DNA of 64,000 nucleotides. It comes from Eudorina sp. 2006-703-Eu-15 (Eukaryota; Chlorophyta; Chlorophyceae; Chlamydomonadales; Volvocaceae). The translations under genes and the position numbers were made by a program. Below are positions 46,979 through 61,200 of the stretch, in pieces (position 1 is the first letter of the stretch; every line of letters begins with the position of its first letter). The stretch covers positions 144,176 to 208,175 of the forward strand of contig BDSI01000175.1 of the NCBI GenBank assembly GCA_003117195.1, written 5' to 3'. Below the pieces are notes generated by a model, which had not been told where the DNA came from, did no database searches, and saw only the letters and a program-made list of their open reading frames with translations.

Positions 46979-47154
46979 ACAGTCTTGCAGACGACTATGG
47001 TTAACGTTGCTGGTGTTGCAGCGCAGGTTGTCCATCCAGCCAGCAGATAGGGCCAGTGCCCTGACCGAAAGCTGCTTGGGGATACGCCACGCCGCCCCCA
47101 AAGCCCAGCTGGCGCCAGATTACTCGAGCCTCTTCCACGTCAAACTCGTCGTCA
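46979..47154 (-). pseudogene. Gene B SRCR exon, N-terminal half, broken
   Basis: After a CAG acceptor it reads DDEFDVEEARVIWRQLGFGG, with the usual Cys of VICRQLG replaced by Trp. It continues GVAYPQAAFGQGTGP, then a one-base frameshift into MDNLRCNTSNVNHSRLQDC. It ends at ACTGT, where the LTR-like repeat begins. The missing end of the domain is the inverted piece at 27621-27689. Confidence 0.82.
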
Positions 47155-47476
47155 CTGGGAGTTGAGATAAAAAGAAACGGATGTTTATCAACAATAAGGT
47201 ACTGCATGTACTGCATGGGTTATTACGAGACGCCTAGCACCCTACACAGAACATCATTCGCAAAAGCAGGACCATAAGATGTTTACACGCCCACAAAGAC
47301 CACTCTATTGCGAAACGACTTGTTCAGTTTACACAATTCAGTTAGGGGCGATGGGATGGTCTAGATGGTCCTGAGAATACCTCACGTAGATCCCCGAAAA
47401 GGGCCCCTCTATCGAACATATATACAGGGCATTGAACCAATAATGCCCCCCAGTCGTTAAATCCGTGTTTGCTCAC

Positions 47477-47575
47477 CACACAGTACCCCAGGTGCCATTG
47501 TAGAAAATCTCCACCCGGCCCTGCCTCGTCGAAGCCCCGCCAACCAGCCGGACAGTGAACGGTGTGGAATGGACC
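47477..47575 (-). pseudogene. Gene B first SRCR half-exon
   Basis: Reads FTVRLVGGASTRQGRVEIFY, then NGTWGTV, with a phase-2 GTGAGC donor just as in gene A exons 11 and 13. The acceptor is probably near 47575 (less certain). Confidence 0.75.
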
Positions 47576-49651
47576 GCTTACGAAATGAAGTTACCATACG
47601 TGTCCATGAATGAAGATCGATAGCTAGATATCGTTACACTGTGCGGCTGGTTGACAGCATGTACGGCTAATAAGGGAGGGCCTAACGAAGGGACTATCAT
47701 AAGGAGGTCTCTTGCAATGTAAACCCACTAGCTCTCGTCTAGCATGCACTCTGGGAAAAGGGGATTGCCGAGGTATAGGCAGGGTGAGGCACGTCACTGC
47801 GTGGCAACTAGATGTCGACAGTGCGCCACGCAGGAGGGCACGCAGCTAATGAACGAGATTATTGTTACCAACAAATTGCCCCTTCCACGCAGCGCCCCGC
47901 GGCCAAAATGGAGCCGCCGCCGGGAGTGGGTATGGCGCTGCGGTCGGTGCAACGGTTACATCCGGCGGCGGGAACCTAGCTAGTTGGCAGGTGCGAGCAG
48001 GTGTATGTGAACGAAGAGGTAGATGTGCAAGTAAGCTGACGGGTGGTGAACTGGAAGCGGACGATTTTGTGGCAGTCTCGGCGGGGATGATGGCATATAT
48101 ACATCTGTCCGGCTGGCAGGCGTCATCTTGATTATTGGAATAAACAGCAAATGTTATTACAAGCAAGGCCGTTGTGGCGGTGGCGGGCGCGGTAGAGATG
48201 CCCATCCATTCATGAGTGATTGTGTGTATATATGTTGCTTGCGTTGTACGTGTGTATGACTCCGGCGGAAATCAACGAAGGACCAGCTTGTAGTCGGGAT
48301 ACGGGTCCACCTTATTACTTGTATAAATGAAAGAGTCGATAAGACGGGAAATCCGGTCGTACGGTTCCGGGTGCGGCAATTGGAGAGGCGACCACCATTT
48401 GATTCTAATTTTCGCCGTGTATCGGCTCGCTCGCTCCATGCGTGCCCCATATATACCATGATGAGGCCATGGCGTGCGTGCATACATTGCTGTGGTGCGT
48501 GTTGATAGGTGACAATCAGATAAGCTGCGCGCATGTATAGCGCCTTGTGAGCATTGGGCACAAAAATGCGCCAACGAAGAAGACAACCGCTGTACCGATG
48601 TACGGCGATATGGGTTCGCTCCACAGTCGGAAACGGAAAGGAATTGTCAAGCCCAAGCGCATGGTTGCGAATGGCACATACATTGAATGGTAGCTATATA
48701 TGTCAACTGATGCCTTGCTAAAAGGGCTATTGCTTTTCAAACGCTTTCTAACGACAACTGACCCTTCATTCATGGGCTTCGATGACAAATTAGTCAGCAC
48801 GTGCTTTAAATCCATCCATGACCAATCGAGTTATCTTGCAACTCATCCTACTGGCATGTGCCGTAAGTTCTTCTTGAAGGCATTCGAACAGAGCTTGGCT
48901 CTCCGTCGAATCCGACTCACTAGCCGCTGAATATGCGTGTTAGGTTTATTGCTTTAATGGAGCTGCTGGTCGACGCATCCTCCAAACCGCGAGTGAGCTT
49001 TTCGGCTGAATGACGTGACGTCCGTTATCGGCCCGCAAGCCTCTCCTATCCCATGGGCTTACAAGGATATATACATGCATTCATTGCAAAACGGCGTGTT
49101 GCAACAAGAGCCAAGAGACGTATCAGCGTCCCCTCCTTGCTCAACCCCTAAGTACCTCCTTTGTGCGGTTGATCTAGGAATTTCGAACACGGCGGTAACT
49201 TTTCAAACTCGGGTTGAATTCGAAGTTGCCGGCACTGTGCCGCTCCCGTACCGTCACCTCGTCAGGCCACAACCGGCTCTACACTGACGAACCCAGACGC
49301 ACACATCTCCGAAGCTCTCACTCCATCCGCTGGCGTGCACGTCAGTCTAATTTCCTAGACCCTAGCTTTCACGGCTCCACTCATTAAGAACTACTGTTCT
49401 TTGATGTTGGCCTCAGCATCACACGGCGACACCGCGCCCCCCTCCCCCCCCCCCAACCTCCCCCCACACACATACCGTCGGACCTGCATCCTGACCGTGC
49501 GACCCACATCGCGCTCCAGCACCATCGTGTCGTACACCCGGTCCGATCATCAATCCCCCTGCGCACGCTTGCATGTCCCTCTTATCTATGACGACACGTA
49601 CCGTATCCTACCCGCCCCCGCCCCTCCCCTCCCCCCCCCCGCCCCCCGCAG
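47576..49651. other. Spacer between gene B and gene C
   Basis: A minus ATG at 48205 opens MGISTAPATATTALLVITFA, a possible signal peptide that could be gene B exon 1, but no convincing donor fixes it. 48200-49650 holds no recognised gene. The 5-prime exon of gene C must lie here or be unrecognised, since 49652 begins at a splice acceptor. Confidence 0.4.
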
Positions 49652-52434
49652 GCGCCCGCAGCCCCCGATGGCTGGTCGCCAGCAACCCGGGCCTCTCCCC
49701 CTCCGGACTCAGCCAGGCGCTCGAGTCCCTGTCCGCACCCACGGCGGTGGACTACATCCCGGACATCTTCGCGGCGGTGGCGGACATCACCCGAGCGGTG
49801 CGCGTCGGGTCGGGGCGTGCGTGCCGGGGGGGGGGCGTCCGGTGAGGGCGGGACAGCAAAAGGAAGCAGCCCCCGCGAATGCCTTTCTCTTTCCCCCAAA
49901 ACAAGCAGGATGTGCAAGAGAGGGCGGGAGGTGTAGAGCGAGGCTTTACAGCTTAGCTAAACCAGGTGGAGGGGGGGAGCAGGGAATAGCAATCGCAAGG
50001 CCTGCTTCCCAGCGCCATCCGGGTTTCGGAGTAGCGACCTGGAGAGGGGGCCCCCTAGCGCGCGTCGGGCTGGGCGAGGGGCGTGGGCGTCCGGCGTCGC
50101 GGCGGGCACGGACAGCGACACGGCGGTGGCGGGGACTGGACTGGACTGGACTGGACTGGACTGGCGGTTCCGCCCCGTTTGGGTCCCGTTTGGGTTTTGC
50201 TCGCCGCCAACCCGCAACGGCCCTCGCAGCCCCACGCAACCAACCCTCGACGGCAGCATGATGTTGCCGACCGTCCGTTTCCGCAGCACGTACGGCCGCG
50301 GCTTCTGTTTTTTACGCGGTTAGGGGCTGGGCGGACCAGCACAGCTGCGACCATGACGGGCCTCGAAATCAAGTCACGTGGGGGGCCGCTGTGAGGCTGT
50401 GCACCCCCCCCCCCCCCCCGCCCCTCCGCTCCGCATTTGCTGCACGCCGCCCCCGCCCCCATCCCGACCTCAACCACCCTCGCCCAGAATTATGACGTCG
50501 TGGCGATACCCAAGGTGGCGAGCACCATGGACTTCTCGGACCTGTACGGCACCCTAGTCACGTTTCTGTACGGCGGCGGCGCGGTCGTGCTGGGTCCGAG
50601 CGCGTCCGACATCAACGTCACAGGTGGGCTGCGCCGCGATGCGTTGCGGTGTGGTGCGCTGCGACACGACGCGACGCGGTGTTATGTGATGGGTTCCAGT
50701 ATGATGTGATGATGTGATGTGATGCGGTGTGATGGGATGGGATGGGATGGGATGGGATGGGATGGGATGGGATGGGATGGGATGGGATGCGATGCGATGC
50801 GATGCGATGCGATGCGGCCTGCCTGCCTGCAGCGTCCTCCTGTCTCCCGTGACGCCCCGCTGCGGCCGCATGTCGCCCCTGTCCCTCCAGAATGTGCATC
50901 ATCCATGCAGCGGTTTGTGCGCCTGATGATACATACCGCACATGCGACGGTCGTGGGAGGCACCTTTCCAAGTCATATGGGGAGATGAGATCGGGGGATC
51001 CGCGGGGTACGGATGTGCCGCCTCAACCCTCTCCTCCTCTTCTCACCCTCCCCCGGGCTCTGGCTGTCAGGCTCGCATTGTTCACCCGCTCACCCAACCC
51101 CCTTGTCTCTGTTTACTGCCCCCGCCTCATCCGCCTTCCGCACCCCCCCCCCCTCACCTGCCTCCCTGCGCGCCTACGCCGCGCGCTCCTCCTCCCTGTC
51201 CTCCTGATCCTCCTGCTCCTCCTGCTCCTCCTCCCCCCCTCTTCCTCGTCCTCCTCCTCCTCCACGCAGCCGCCTTCACGCAGCAGATGGCTTCCCGGAC
51301 CTCGGACGCCGGCGACCCGGGCGCCAACGTCACCATCGACTGCGGCTTCGGCGTCGTGCCGGTGTACGGCGCGGGCGGCAGCAATCGGTCCGCCATGTGG
51401 AACCTGTCCGCCACGCCCACACCCGCCGTGGGCGGATGGCCGGCGGTGCTCAGCGCCGGGTGGTCCTCCGCCAATGTGAGCGGTGACGGGTGGGGGTGAA
51501 AGAAAGCCGACTGATGACAGGCGCAGAACGGGCTAGGGGGTGAAGGCGAAGCGCGAAGGGCGACAGGCGCAGAACGTGCGAGCGGGTGAAGGCGAAAGGG
51601 AGACAGGCCCAGAACGGGCTACAGGATGAAAGCGATACGTGAGCGCTGAACGGGTTAGGGCGTCAAAACGGGGACATCCCAGGACTGGTTAGGGGGATGT
51701 GGATTGCGACTTGCGGGGGCGTGGGGAGGGACTGCAGCAGCTAACGGAGGCGTGCGCAGGGCGGTCCATCCTACACCAGGGTGTATGGGCTGGGAGATAG
51801 CAGACGGGCGTTAGTTTATTAGCATCTTGGTCGTTGATGGGGAAGCAGACAGGCTGGGCCCGGGAGGTGGCGCACGGGGATTCATCAGGGGCCCCCACAG
51901 CCGGCGTGCTGCCAACCCGAACCTAGGTGGGTGGGTTCACGCGGAGCGCCGGAAGCGCATTCAAGCGAAGAGACGCAGGCAAGGTCGCCCTGACAGCGGC
52001 ACTTACGTCCCCCCTCCCCATCCACAAAATCTCTGGTCCTGGCCGGTCAGCGAGCACTTCCCGAGCCTAACATACACGCTTCCGACTCCCCGGCCCCCTG
52101 CCCTCCACACACATGGGTTTTTCTCGCTACACATACACACACACGCTCCCCACTCGGCCCCTCGCATGTCACGCAACTCCTGTTCTGCCTGCTTAAGAAA
52201 CACACACACACACGGGTGTTGCACATGCAGCCCACCGCCTATTCCGCGCCGTGCGGCCCCCTGGTGAGCCCCGCGGGCGGCAGCCCCATGTACGCCGACG
52301 TGTCCACGGCCCGCTACATTACCGTGTTCTCGCTGCCGCGCGGCCCCGGGCGGTTCTACTACGTGGGCCTGGACTTCGACTACGACCCACGGGACGGCAC
52401 CTGGGGGGCCCTACTGGAGGCCATCGCGGCGCAG
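49652..52434 (+). CDS. Gene C exons 1-4: N-terminal region
   Basis: Contains PTAVDYIPDIFAAVADITRA, MDFSDLYGTLVTFLYGGGAV, ANVTIDCGFGVVPVYG and FYYVGLDFDYDPRDGTWGAL. No family recognised. The long intron 52435-54155 follows. Confidence 0.75.
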
Positions 52435-55400
52435 GTGGGAGGGCCCCCGGGGCCGGATGGCCGGAGGGAGGGGGGGTGTTTAAACCCAACAAGTAGGGGG
52501 TCGGCTTCCTCGAAGCCGGAAAAGGGCGGGGCCCTCTACAATCCGTACAGGCCGCTTGCTGTACAACGAAATCTCTGTTACCGCGCAAGAGTGTGAGAGA
52601 GTGAAAGGGTGTCATTGAGGGTGTCGTTGATGTTGAAGGTGGATCGGTGTACATAGATTCAGCAAGCTCAAGCAGGTAGGTAGCCCCGAAACCAACCTGC
52701 AGTACACGCCGCCGGCAACGGCGGTTCATGGCATCTGCATTATCATTATCGTAACGCTAGTCGCCTCTGCACTACCACATCCGTCTGTCAAGCAGATGAT
52801 CACAAATCAAGCTTGAAGCATTCTGGCCGTGAAACTGTCGTTGTTTGGTCCGTCGGCAAGCTTGCAACCCTTCTGCTGCACGCGTGCAGCAGACGTGAAC
52901 CTCTAAAGTTTGCTACAATAGTTACATAGCAATGTTAAGCAAAAGCAGGGTGCAAAAAAGTCGCGGTGAGAGACGGACTTCGGGACTGGAGAACTCGTTG
53001 GTACTCGGTATGCTATCCCTTTGCATCTTGAAACTTTGATTCAATACATAATGTTGAATTGTATTCATCTGGCAAAACAGAAAGGCAAATCTTGGTGTTG
53101 ATGGCATCTTGATGTTCAAACATCAGAACACTATGGAAGTTCAATTTAGCACGCGCCACCTGCCCCTAATCCAAGTATTCATCACGCGGCACCTGTTGCA
53201 ACAAACATGAGCGCGAGAGGCGTTGGGTGGATGTTGACTCGGGTCCATGGAGACCGCGGAGCTTTACTTTGACCGTTTGTGCGAAAAAAATATTTTTTCA
53301 GCCAAACCAACGTTACCTTGCAATAGAGGACAATTAATATGACAAACATTGCGAATTAGTTTAGCGGATAATGAACGTTTTGCCGTTACCCACACACAGA
53401 CACACGGACAGGGGCAATCCTAGGGGGCGGGGCCCCCCGAACGCGCTTCGCGCTGGGGCCCCGCCCAAAAATAATCAACAAAAGTAAGCCAATACAAAGA
53501 TCAAACTCATAGTAGAGAGTAGAGATCCATAACATAGTGTAAAAGGGAGTGAGGAAAGGGTGACCATGCATGGGAGCTACGACGGTGCGCCCGAGGTGGT
53601 GGGCACCGGAATGAAGAAGTAGAGGGTGGAAGGAGGGTGGAAGCTGGAAGGTGGAGGGTGGAGGAGACCAGCCCGCGCATGGGATTGATGGGACCGGGGT
53701 GGGCACTACGGCATCTCGTCCGTAGTCCGGGGGATGGGAGGGGGGCGGGGCGGGGCGGTGGCGACTGGCGAGGCGTCCGCTTGTCCACGCTCCACGGGTC
53801 CATGAGGCCGTCCCGTGTCCACGGGGAGTCCGGAGGCGTGCGTGCATCGGGGGGCTTCCAAGCGCGCCCTTCCCCCGAACAAAAGTGAAGCGTGCTTGCG
53901 TGTGAGGTGCTTGCGTGTGAGCGTGTGCTCTTTGTCGAGTCGAGGCAGGAGTGCGCAGCATGCGACGGAGATCCGATGCAGCGCCCGATCGATGTGAACT
54001 CACGTGTTGTTTGGATGGCAGAGCGGGAGTGCGTGAAATGCGATGGCCGTCGCAGCGCCCAGCAATTGCCCGTAAGCGTACATATTGTACGCCATCCCCA
54101 ACCGAGAATTGTTTGTGTGCATGAAAGCGTGCCTCTCCGTACGATACACACACAGGCGGCCTCCTCGGCGCCCTCCGGTGGTTCCACCGGCGGCTCCACC
54201 GCCGTGGCGCCGGAAGACCCCGGGTTGTACGACACCAACGCCACGACCACCAACACCGTCTGGCCATTTTCCCGTGGACGGGTGTCGTACACCGCCGATG
54301 GCTTCACCGCCACGTCCGCGCTGATGGGCCCGCCGGCGGCGTCGGCGCCGCGGACGGTGTACCTCTGCCATAACCTCCCCGTCAGCGGCAGTAACGATAG
54401 CGGCAGCAACAACAGCAACAACAGCAGCGGCGGCGGCGGCGGCGGCCCCTGGCTGGCGTTTGATCTGGGGACGCGACGCCGCGTTGTTGCTGTACGGATT
54501 CAGGCGCTGGAGGCGGGGTACGACAATGGATCCACGATCCAGGGCATCGCTGCCAGTCTGCAGGTCCGCGTCGGCGACGTCGCCCCGGACGCCACCTCCG
54601 CCGCGGCGGCGGCCGCCAACCCGGTTCTGTGTCCCTCCCTGGCGCCGCCGATCCTGGTGGCGGGGGCGCAGGTTGCCAGCGGCAGCGCTGCCGTACAAGT
54701 GTCCTGCGGCGCCAACGCTAGCCTGGTGCGCGGGGGAGGGTAGGGTTGCGCGAGTGGGCGGGTGGGCGGGTGGGTGGTGACTCACGCACCCGCTTTCTCA
54801 CATCCCCCACCCTCGATTCGTCAACCCCTGCTGGCTTGTCGTGAACCTCGGCTACATGTGGGCTACATCATCCCAATCGAATACGGAGTAACCACACACC
54901 CCAGCTGCAAGCGCACTTGGCATGTGTCCGCCACTCGTCGATCGATAACCCTCGCGGCACTCCTCGATTACCCTCGCCCTGTTCCTCGATTACCCTGGTC
55001 GCTCTCGCTGCCCCCCTCCGGTTGCCGCCACAACGCAGGTGGGGCGCTACGTGAGCGTGCAGCTCCAGGCAGGGATCCCGGCGGGGGCCGCCTGGGCGAG
55101 GATTTGCGGCGTGGAGGTGCTGGGGTCCATGCCAGGTACGGCGGCGCCGTACGGCAGATCACGGCGGAACTGTCGGGAACCGCGACTGGTGGAGGCCCTC
55201 GGTCGCACCCGTATCCGTTGGTGGCGATGAAAGGGGAGGGGGTGATGCGATGCTCAAGGGGGGTGCTGGGTTGCTTGCTGTGGTGTGTGCGCTTGCGGCA
55301 GCTGGAGATGGACGGCGTGCTTGGATGTCCCAGAGCGTTGTAGGGAGAGGCACGGGGAAGAAATCTTTCGGTTGGCGCCATAAATCATTACACGCATCGG

Positions 55401-58216
55401 GCGCCATGGCAACATGTATCGGGCGCCAACAATGATCTATGGTGCCCGATGTGCGTGTTGCATGCCGCGCGAATTCTGGTGCGACTAGCCCTCGCTCCTA
55501 CTGGTGCGGTTAGCCCCCGCTCCTACTGGCGTATGTCGAGCCTTACTGCCGCTACATCCTTTGCTTCGCATCGCCTTTCGGCTCAACCGACCCAGGGACT
55601 GGGAATCCCCCCCCCGCAATTTCCTATACACCCACCCCCCCGCCAAGCCCTCGGCGTCCGCTTCCCCGCCCCGCCCTCCCAATCCCCCCGATGCCCCGCA
55701 CTTGCGCCGCCGCAGCTTCCTACGCGCTGGTCTCCCGCAGCAAGCCGTGCTGTGTGGACAGCTCCAGCTACTTGTACGGCGACACCACCACCGTGAGTCT
55801 CGTTATCCTCAGGCCCCAGGCAGTGTGCCGTACATGCATTACCTAGTGTTCCCCACATGGCAGATTAGCGCGAGCGGTCCGGCGGTTCGAGAGGGCCCAA
55901 GGGGGGTTCATCCAGGTGCTACAGGGCGTCGGGGTCGGGGCGGCTGCGTGGCTGGGGTTGCTTGGCTCCCCCGGAGCCTCTGTGCCCCCGGACAAGGGGG
56001 CTGGTCAAAGCGGGAATCGCGTGGGGTGGGCTCTGCAGGGCTGGTCAAAGCGGGAATCGCGTGAGGTGGGCTCTGCAGGGCTGGTCAAAGCGGGAATCGC
56101 GTGAGGTGGGCTCTGCAGGGCTGCTGCTCCAGCCCAGCCCAGTCCTGGCTGGTTCGAGTGGACGCGACGGGGCGGCGCTCATGCGGCGGAGAGAAAGCAA
56201 GAAACGCGTCAGGGTATGGGTTAGGCGGGAGTGGAGGATCCGCGTGGAAGGAACCGGAGTGCTGCCCGTCTTTGGGAGACTACCCCCGTGCGGGTGTGTT
56301 TGGGAAGAAGACCCAGCTGCGTTTGTGTTTAGCGATAAGCCCACCCGAACCACCCAGGCCTAAGATACTTACCATGGAGTGTGCGCTTAGGCAGGCAGAG
56401 CAGGAGTGCGCGACATGCAACGGCCATAGCTAAGCAGGGGAAATGCAAGTATGTCACCAGACCTCCCCTGCCGTGATCCGTGTGTGGGGGGGGAGGGGGC
56501 AGGGGTGTAAATGGACACTGAGCTGTGTGTGTTAAGAGACGAGACCAGCCCGACCCAAATACGTACCAAGGACCCAAACACGTACCATAAGAACCGTGTG
56601 TGTGGGGGTCTGTATGTGTCTGCGAGCGTTTGTGTTTGGGCACACCCCATGTGTTCTCCCCTTTGCCTGCCGCCGCCGCCGCCGCGCAGCTCCCGTCGGA
56701 TCTGAGCCCTTCGCTGGCAGTTGACGGTTTGTACAACGACAACCGTAACGGCGGCGGCCTGTGCGGCCTGTCCTATCTGCGCCAGGACCCCTACCTGACC
56801 ATCGACTTGGGGGCGGTCATGCCAGTGGAGTGAGTGCGGGGCGGGGTGGGATGGGGGGAAGAGTCAGGGGACGTAGGGGAGTCAGGGCGGGCTAGGGGAT
56901 ACGGACTGGGACTGGATTAGGTTGGGTTAAGTTAGCTAGGCGGTGTGGGAGGTTGAATGCGAGGGGACCGAGAATGTGGCTGGTGATGAATAGCTGGTGA
57001 TGAATAGAGCCGACGTGTGTCCGAGTACGGAAGTGGCGCGCGTCAGCGCACGCTACGATCATCATGCAGGGGCATCATCGTGCACCGGCTGTGCGCCGGT
57101 CCCTCGCCCCCGACCGCCAACAACCCTAACCCTACCACCTGTTGGCGGTCGGCGGGCCCTATTCGACGGACGGGGGTGGCAACGGGGCGCCGACGCCTCG
57201 CCCCGCACCCTCATGCACCGCAGCGGCCTGAACGTGCGAGCTGTCCCCCTTGTCCCCTTGTCCCCTTACGTGGTGTTTGCTCGTGCCAAAACCCGCCATC
57301 CCACGGTCTCCCACCGGGGCCCGCAGGCGGGTGGAGGTGACCAAGTCCTGGCGGGCTGAGTACCACAAGCAGCTCGCCAACTTCTCGGTGGTGGTGGCCA
57401 ACGCGTCCTGCACGACCGCCGACAACCCGCTGGTAGGTCGACTGGTGGGCGACTGGTCGGGAGGGAGGTAGGAGGGCGACTGGTCGAGGGGGGGGGTGGC
57501 GGCCCGAGTCGCAAGCAAGTCGGGATGGGGGCCCCCTCCCTTATTGCAAAACAAGGTTGCGACGTGTCCTCGCTGAAGCACCTCACGGGTCGTGCTCCGC
57601 AGCGCATCTTTGGGGGCAACATAATGCACCTCGGTAATGGTAAGGGAGCGCTGCGAACCTGCTACGGTATGAGGTTCGGGTCGCTGGGAGGCACTTTGGG
57701 ACAGTAGTAGTTCGTGTTTGGAGTCTTTCGAAACCGCATCGCCGATACCTACACGGGGTTTGCCCCTCCCCCCCTCCTGCGAGGGTCAGGTCGAGCGCAG
57801 GCACGGTAGGTCGGTGCAGCAGGCAGCTGTTGGTGGTGGTGGCGGTCACCGCTGTGGTGCATGCTTCATTCAGCGACGGCGCTTACCGTGTCGGAAACGT
57901 CGCGGAGGAAATTAACATGCGGAAGCCGCACTGACGTTCGGCCGTGACATCCCGAGCGCCCGCGCGGGACTTCACGGTCGCATACACATCTCTTCCAACA
58001 CACACCCGTCCATTTATATGGCTGGCGGGCGTCCCTGCTGACACACATCCCTCTCCCTCTGCTGTCATCACCGTTTTCCTTGCGCTCATTCTGCCCCGTT
58101 CACTACCTGTTCATTCCCCTTTCCTCTGTGTCTGGGCTGCTACTGACTTTGCCATTGTTTAACCCGCCCCTCTCCTATCCTCGTCCGCTCTGCGGCCCTC
58201 TGCCCCCCGTGTTCCG

Positions 58217-58284
<68 letters not shown>

Positions 58285-61200
58285 CCCTTTGACCCGACCG
58301 CCCACGCAGACAAACCTCGTGACGGCGCAGGCGAGGGTGTGCGCGTCGGGCCAGGACCTGCCCCCGGGCAGCACCGGAGTGTACGACTGCAGCGGTATCA
58401 GCGGCAGATACGTCACCGTTGCCATGCAGGGTGGGTTGTGCGTGGGTTGTGGGGTGGGGTGGGGTGGGGTGGTAGCCGGAGGCCCGTGGGGTGTTGGGTA
58501 GGAGGGCTACATGTAGCTGTATTGGCGGGGGCCTTGGCTGCGGCTGCCGTGGCCTGGCTTTGGCGAGTTCTCGTTCTGGCAGGCAAGGCCAGCTTGTCCC
58601 CTCCGGGCTAACTCAGATCGGCTAGGTGAGGTTGCTAGGATTTCAAACAATGCGAACAATGCAAACGGGTGGAAGAACTTCAAACAATGCAAACAATGCA
58701 ACTGCCCGATATTCGCCGTTGAATCTACGGTATGACACCAGAGCGCGGCGGCAGCAAGAGCTGTGGGTTGCAGAGGGCAGTCAAGAGGGTGTTGTACGTC
58801 GGATAGACGAGGGGGTCGCACGGATTGAGCACTGAAGCCGGTCGTTGACTAAACCAACCAACCACCCGGCCCCCATCCATGGCCGATTCATCCATCCACG
58901 GGTCCAGGGGCCGTCAGAAGCCGTCAGAAGCTTCCGGCGGTGACGTAGCTGAGGTGATGACATGGGGCCGGGGCCATGACCTGATGTAATCGAGCGCCTT
59001 AGAGTCGGCATCCATGGGAGGGAGTGGTGGTGGACTGGTGGTGGTGGCAGTGGTGGTGGTGGTGGTGGTGATGGAGGTGGTGGTGATGGTGGTGATGGTG
59101 GTGATGGAGGTGGTGGTGGTGGCAGTGGTGGTGGCGGTGGTGGTGGTGATAGAGGTGGTTAAGTCATATCCCGCTGCCCGCCCGATGACGGGATCACCTG
59201 ATGGAATCCCGCGCTGCCCACCCACTCCCTAAACCCACCACCCCCCCGGCCGGTGCAGGGTACTACGGCCACCTGCGTGTGTGCGAGCTGGACGTGTTCG
59301 CGTCCATGCCCGCGGGTCCGTCGTACAAGATCTCCGTACACAAGCCCGTGGAGGCGGGCGCGGACTACCTGGACACGCTGACGCCGGTGGGGGCCGCCGC
59401 CTCCAACAGATCCGTAGCGGGTAGGTGGTAGGTCTGTGGGTGGTACGTGGCGGGTAGGTGGTATGTAGGCGGTACGTGGCGCACGGGGATATTGCGGGAG
59501 GTGCTCGCCAGCCCCCCGTCCCCCGAGGTACAACGAGAGCACACCGGTCCCTGTCCTCTCTCTCTCTCTCTCTCTGTATATATATATACCCCTATATATA
59601 TCCTCTTATATATATATATCCTCTTATATATATAATCTTTTGTGTCCATGTGTTGCCCATTAGTATCACATTCATTCATCGCATATTCGCCCCGCCACCG
59701 GACGTCGCCACCCTACTTCAGACGTTGGGGCATTTATTCCTCGCGTACACGCACTCAATCCCTAGCTCACCCGGCTGGTCTGGTCCCCCGGCGCCGCAGC
59801 CCTGCTGGTGGACGGCGTGACCCCCTCCCGGCTGCACAGCGCCGCGGCGGGGGGCGACCCGTCCGCGCCGCTGGGCCGCGCCTGCGTGGTGGCGGGCGTC
59901 GCCGCCGCCAGCTACACCACCACCGCGAGCGCCAGCCCCATGTTCCGGATCGACCTGGGCGGCAGGTTCTTCGTACAGCACGTGCAGGTACGGCGCTGTA
60001 CGACATTCTACGACGTTTGTCTTTGGGGGGTGGGGGGCCGGCGTTGCATTGCATTGGGCCCGGGTTCCCGGGTGCTGGGTGGAATTAGGAGGCGGTGAAT
60101 GACGATGATCTGATGTACGTGGTGGATGGAAGGTTACAGCGAGCGGACGGCCCGGACCACACAGCGGCATCGGTGCCTTACCACGAGGGACGGGGTGGTG
60201 GGCCGTACATACCGCCGCGTGTGCGGCTCCGAATCCCTAGACGGCCACTCCCGTGCGGTCGCCTGTCGGACGCCTCTGCAGCCGCGCGTTTCTCCTCCGC
60301 ACCCCCCCCTCCCCCCCTCCCCGCCTCCCTACCTCCCAGTGTCCGCACCTACCTCCCAGTCACCCGGCCTACCCGCCTCCCCGCCTTCCTCATGCTGTCA
60401 CGTTGGCCAGTACGGTACCTCCCCTCCGCCCCGCTCGTTACCATACTATATATATATGTCGGGCTATTCGCCAAATAATTGTTTCGCTATTTCCCCCGAT
60501 GTGCGGCCCGCGCTAACCCTCTTTGGTCCCGCCGACAGCTCCACTTCTCCGGCCACTTCGATGACCTGAGCGCGGCCGCCGCCGCCACCACCTCCACCAC
60601 CTCCAACGCCACCAGAACCCTCGTGGCGGCCGTCTCGGGCACCACCGCCGCCCCCACCGCCTACAAGTACGCGCTCGACGTCCGGCTGGCGCAGCTGGAC
60701 CAGCCCATGTCGTACACCTCCGGCACGGAGTTCCCCGCCTGCGCCGCCTCCACGGGGTTCTTCACCGGGCTGGAGGACGTGACGGACTTGTACGGCAGCG
60801 GCGAGAATGTACGGTGAGAGCCGCACACACACATGTGCGGACGGCCCCCCCCTCTGCCGCGGACCCCGAGCCCCGTACCCCGAACATCATCTTCATTTTG
60901 TTCAATTTAAAAAAGCATCTTCTCGTTATGTTCATTTCAGTTTAGTTTAGTTTAGTTCAGGGTTTAGGTTATAGGTTTGGGTCTGCCTCCGACCGTGCGC
61001 TCTCGCCATCCCCCTTCTCACCCCCGCCGGCCCCAGGCGCTACCGCTGCGGGTTCTGGGCCTCCTACGTTTACGTGGCGGCGCTGCGGAGCTCCTCGGAC
61101 GGCAGCGCCGTGGTGGCGCTGCCGCCGCTGTGTGAGGTGGAGGTGCTGGTGGCGGCCGCAGGTGGGGGCCTGAGCGGGGGAGGGCTGAACGGAAAAGACG

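Noticed and set aside
57117..57136. CCCTAACCCTA telomere-like motif
   Set aside because: Only about two imperfect units inside a gene C intron, and chlamydomonad telomeres use a different (TTTTAGGG-type) repeat.
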